6,139 nt of DNA from Sulfurovum sp. (lineage in GTDB: Bacteria > Campylobacterota > Campylobacteria > Campylobacterales > Sulfurovaceae), in the NCBI GenBank assembly GCA_015661535.1, contig DQVY01000096.1, positions 1 through 6,139 on the forward strand, written 5' to 3'. The notes under the pieces are model-generated. The model saw nothing but the letters and a program-made list of their open reading frames with translations. It searched no databases and had not been told where the DNA came from. The translations under genes were made by a program, and so were the position numbers. Position 1 is the first letter of the stretch. Every line of letters begins with the position of its first letter. Below are positions 5,854 to 6,139 of this stretch, in pieces.

Positions 5854-6139
5854 GTTGATGGACTGTCCACTCTTTAAGTATGATCCTATAAAAAGTATTA
5901 CCCTTCTTGCATCACAAGGTTTTTGTAATGAGAATTACCTAATTCAAACAGCAAAAAAACGTTATTTACTCAGAAAATTTAAACTTGAACACAATAGAAA
6001 ATGTGAATTTAAAGTACAAAAGTTAGCCTACAAAAAACATATTGCAGCCAAACCATGGATCTTGGATGAAGAGAAAGGGTGGATGATCTGTGATTTTGTA
6101 GAGGGCAGGCATAAAGAAAAATTAACGAAACAAGACCTT
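5843..6139 (+). CDS. APH/choline-kinase-fold kinase, candidate thiamin kinase (3' end outside window)
   Basis: The frame stays open for 99 codons to the window edge. The N-lobe resembles the aminoglycoside phosphotransferase/choline kinase family (which includes ThiK): a nucleotide-loop-like SQGFCNENYLI (24-34), then YLLRKFK (41-47) with a basic residue (R44/K45) where the ATP-binding lysine is expected, an acidic E55 on the next helix, and a hinge-like strand WMICDFVEGR (80-89). The catalytic Brenner motif (HxDxxxxN) and DxD would lie beyond the edge, so activity cannot be judged. ATG at 5843 is preferred because AAGG (5833-5836) stands six bases upstream; ATG at 5858 is an alternative. The 11-bp overlap with the permease gene suggests that it phosphorylates what the permease brings in, plausibly thiamin to thiamin monophosphate. 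Choline or aminoglycoside kinase function is less likely in this context. Confidence 0.75.
   Translation, partial: MQPELMDCPLFKYDPIKSITLLASQGFCNENYLIQTAKKRYLLRKFKLEHNRKCEFKVQKLAYKKHIAAKPWILDEEKGWMICDFVEGRHKEKLTKQDL

Noticed and set aside
1..6139. CRISPR array, tRNA or rRNA, prophage or transposase genes
   Set aside because: I saw no regularly spaced direct repeats, cloverleaf sequence, rRNA segments or recombinase/transposase motifs on either strand.

Overview
This window is a thiamin (vitamin B1) locus. All genes lie on the + strand in two consecutive blocks. The DNA is AT-rich by eye, gaps between genes are short, and Shine-Dalgarno sites are of the AAGGA/GAGG type. The outer-membrane receptor shows a Gram-negative host. 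Protein style and the likely -10-only promoters suggest a Campylobacterota bacterium of the Sulfurovum/Sulfurimonas kind. That placement is an inference from memory; no taxonomic marker gene is present.

Block 1 (1-2658) is de novo synthesis. It holds the C-terminal end of thiC (HMP-phosphate synthase, cut by the window start), then thiO (FAD-dependent glycine oxidase), thiS (sulfur carrier protein) and thiG (thiazole synthase). ThiC makes the pyrimidine half of thiamin. ThiO supplies dehydroglycine, ThiS-thiocarboxylate supplies sulfur, and ThiG joins them with deoxyxylulose phosphate to give the thiazole half. thiF, thiE and thiD are not in the window. Two dispersed-repeat-like palindromic elements interrupt this block: a hairpin after thiC (348-376), and a 102-bp inverted-repeat element between thiO and thiS (1516-1617) that contains the thiO stop codon.

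The junction (2659-2879) has no protein gene. It carries a likely promoter, a well-conserved TPP riboswitch (THI box, 2718-2804) and an expression platform. In the platform a 10-bp antisequestor and a Shine-Dalgarno-sequestering hairpin compete for the same bases, which points to translational control by TPP.

Block 2 (2880-6139) is a predicted thiamin or thiamin-precursor uptake and salvage operon. It holds a TonB-dependent outer-membrane receptor, a small single-domain YkoF-like thiamin/HMP-binding protein, a seven-helix PnuC-family permease (PnuT-like), and the first 99 codons of an aminoglycoside/choline-kinase-fold kinase (a candidate thiamin kinase, cut by the window end). Gaps are 33 nt, 1 nt and an 11-nt overlap, so co-transcription is likely. 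The working model is: receptor brings substrate into the periplasm, PnuT carries it across the inner membrane, the YkoF-like protein binds it in the cytosol, and the kinase traps it by phosphorylation. TPP shuts the operon off through the riboswitch. The assignment to thiamin rests on the riboswitch and the neighbours; the receptor and kinase sequences alone do not reveal the substrate.
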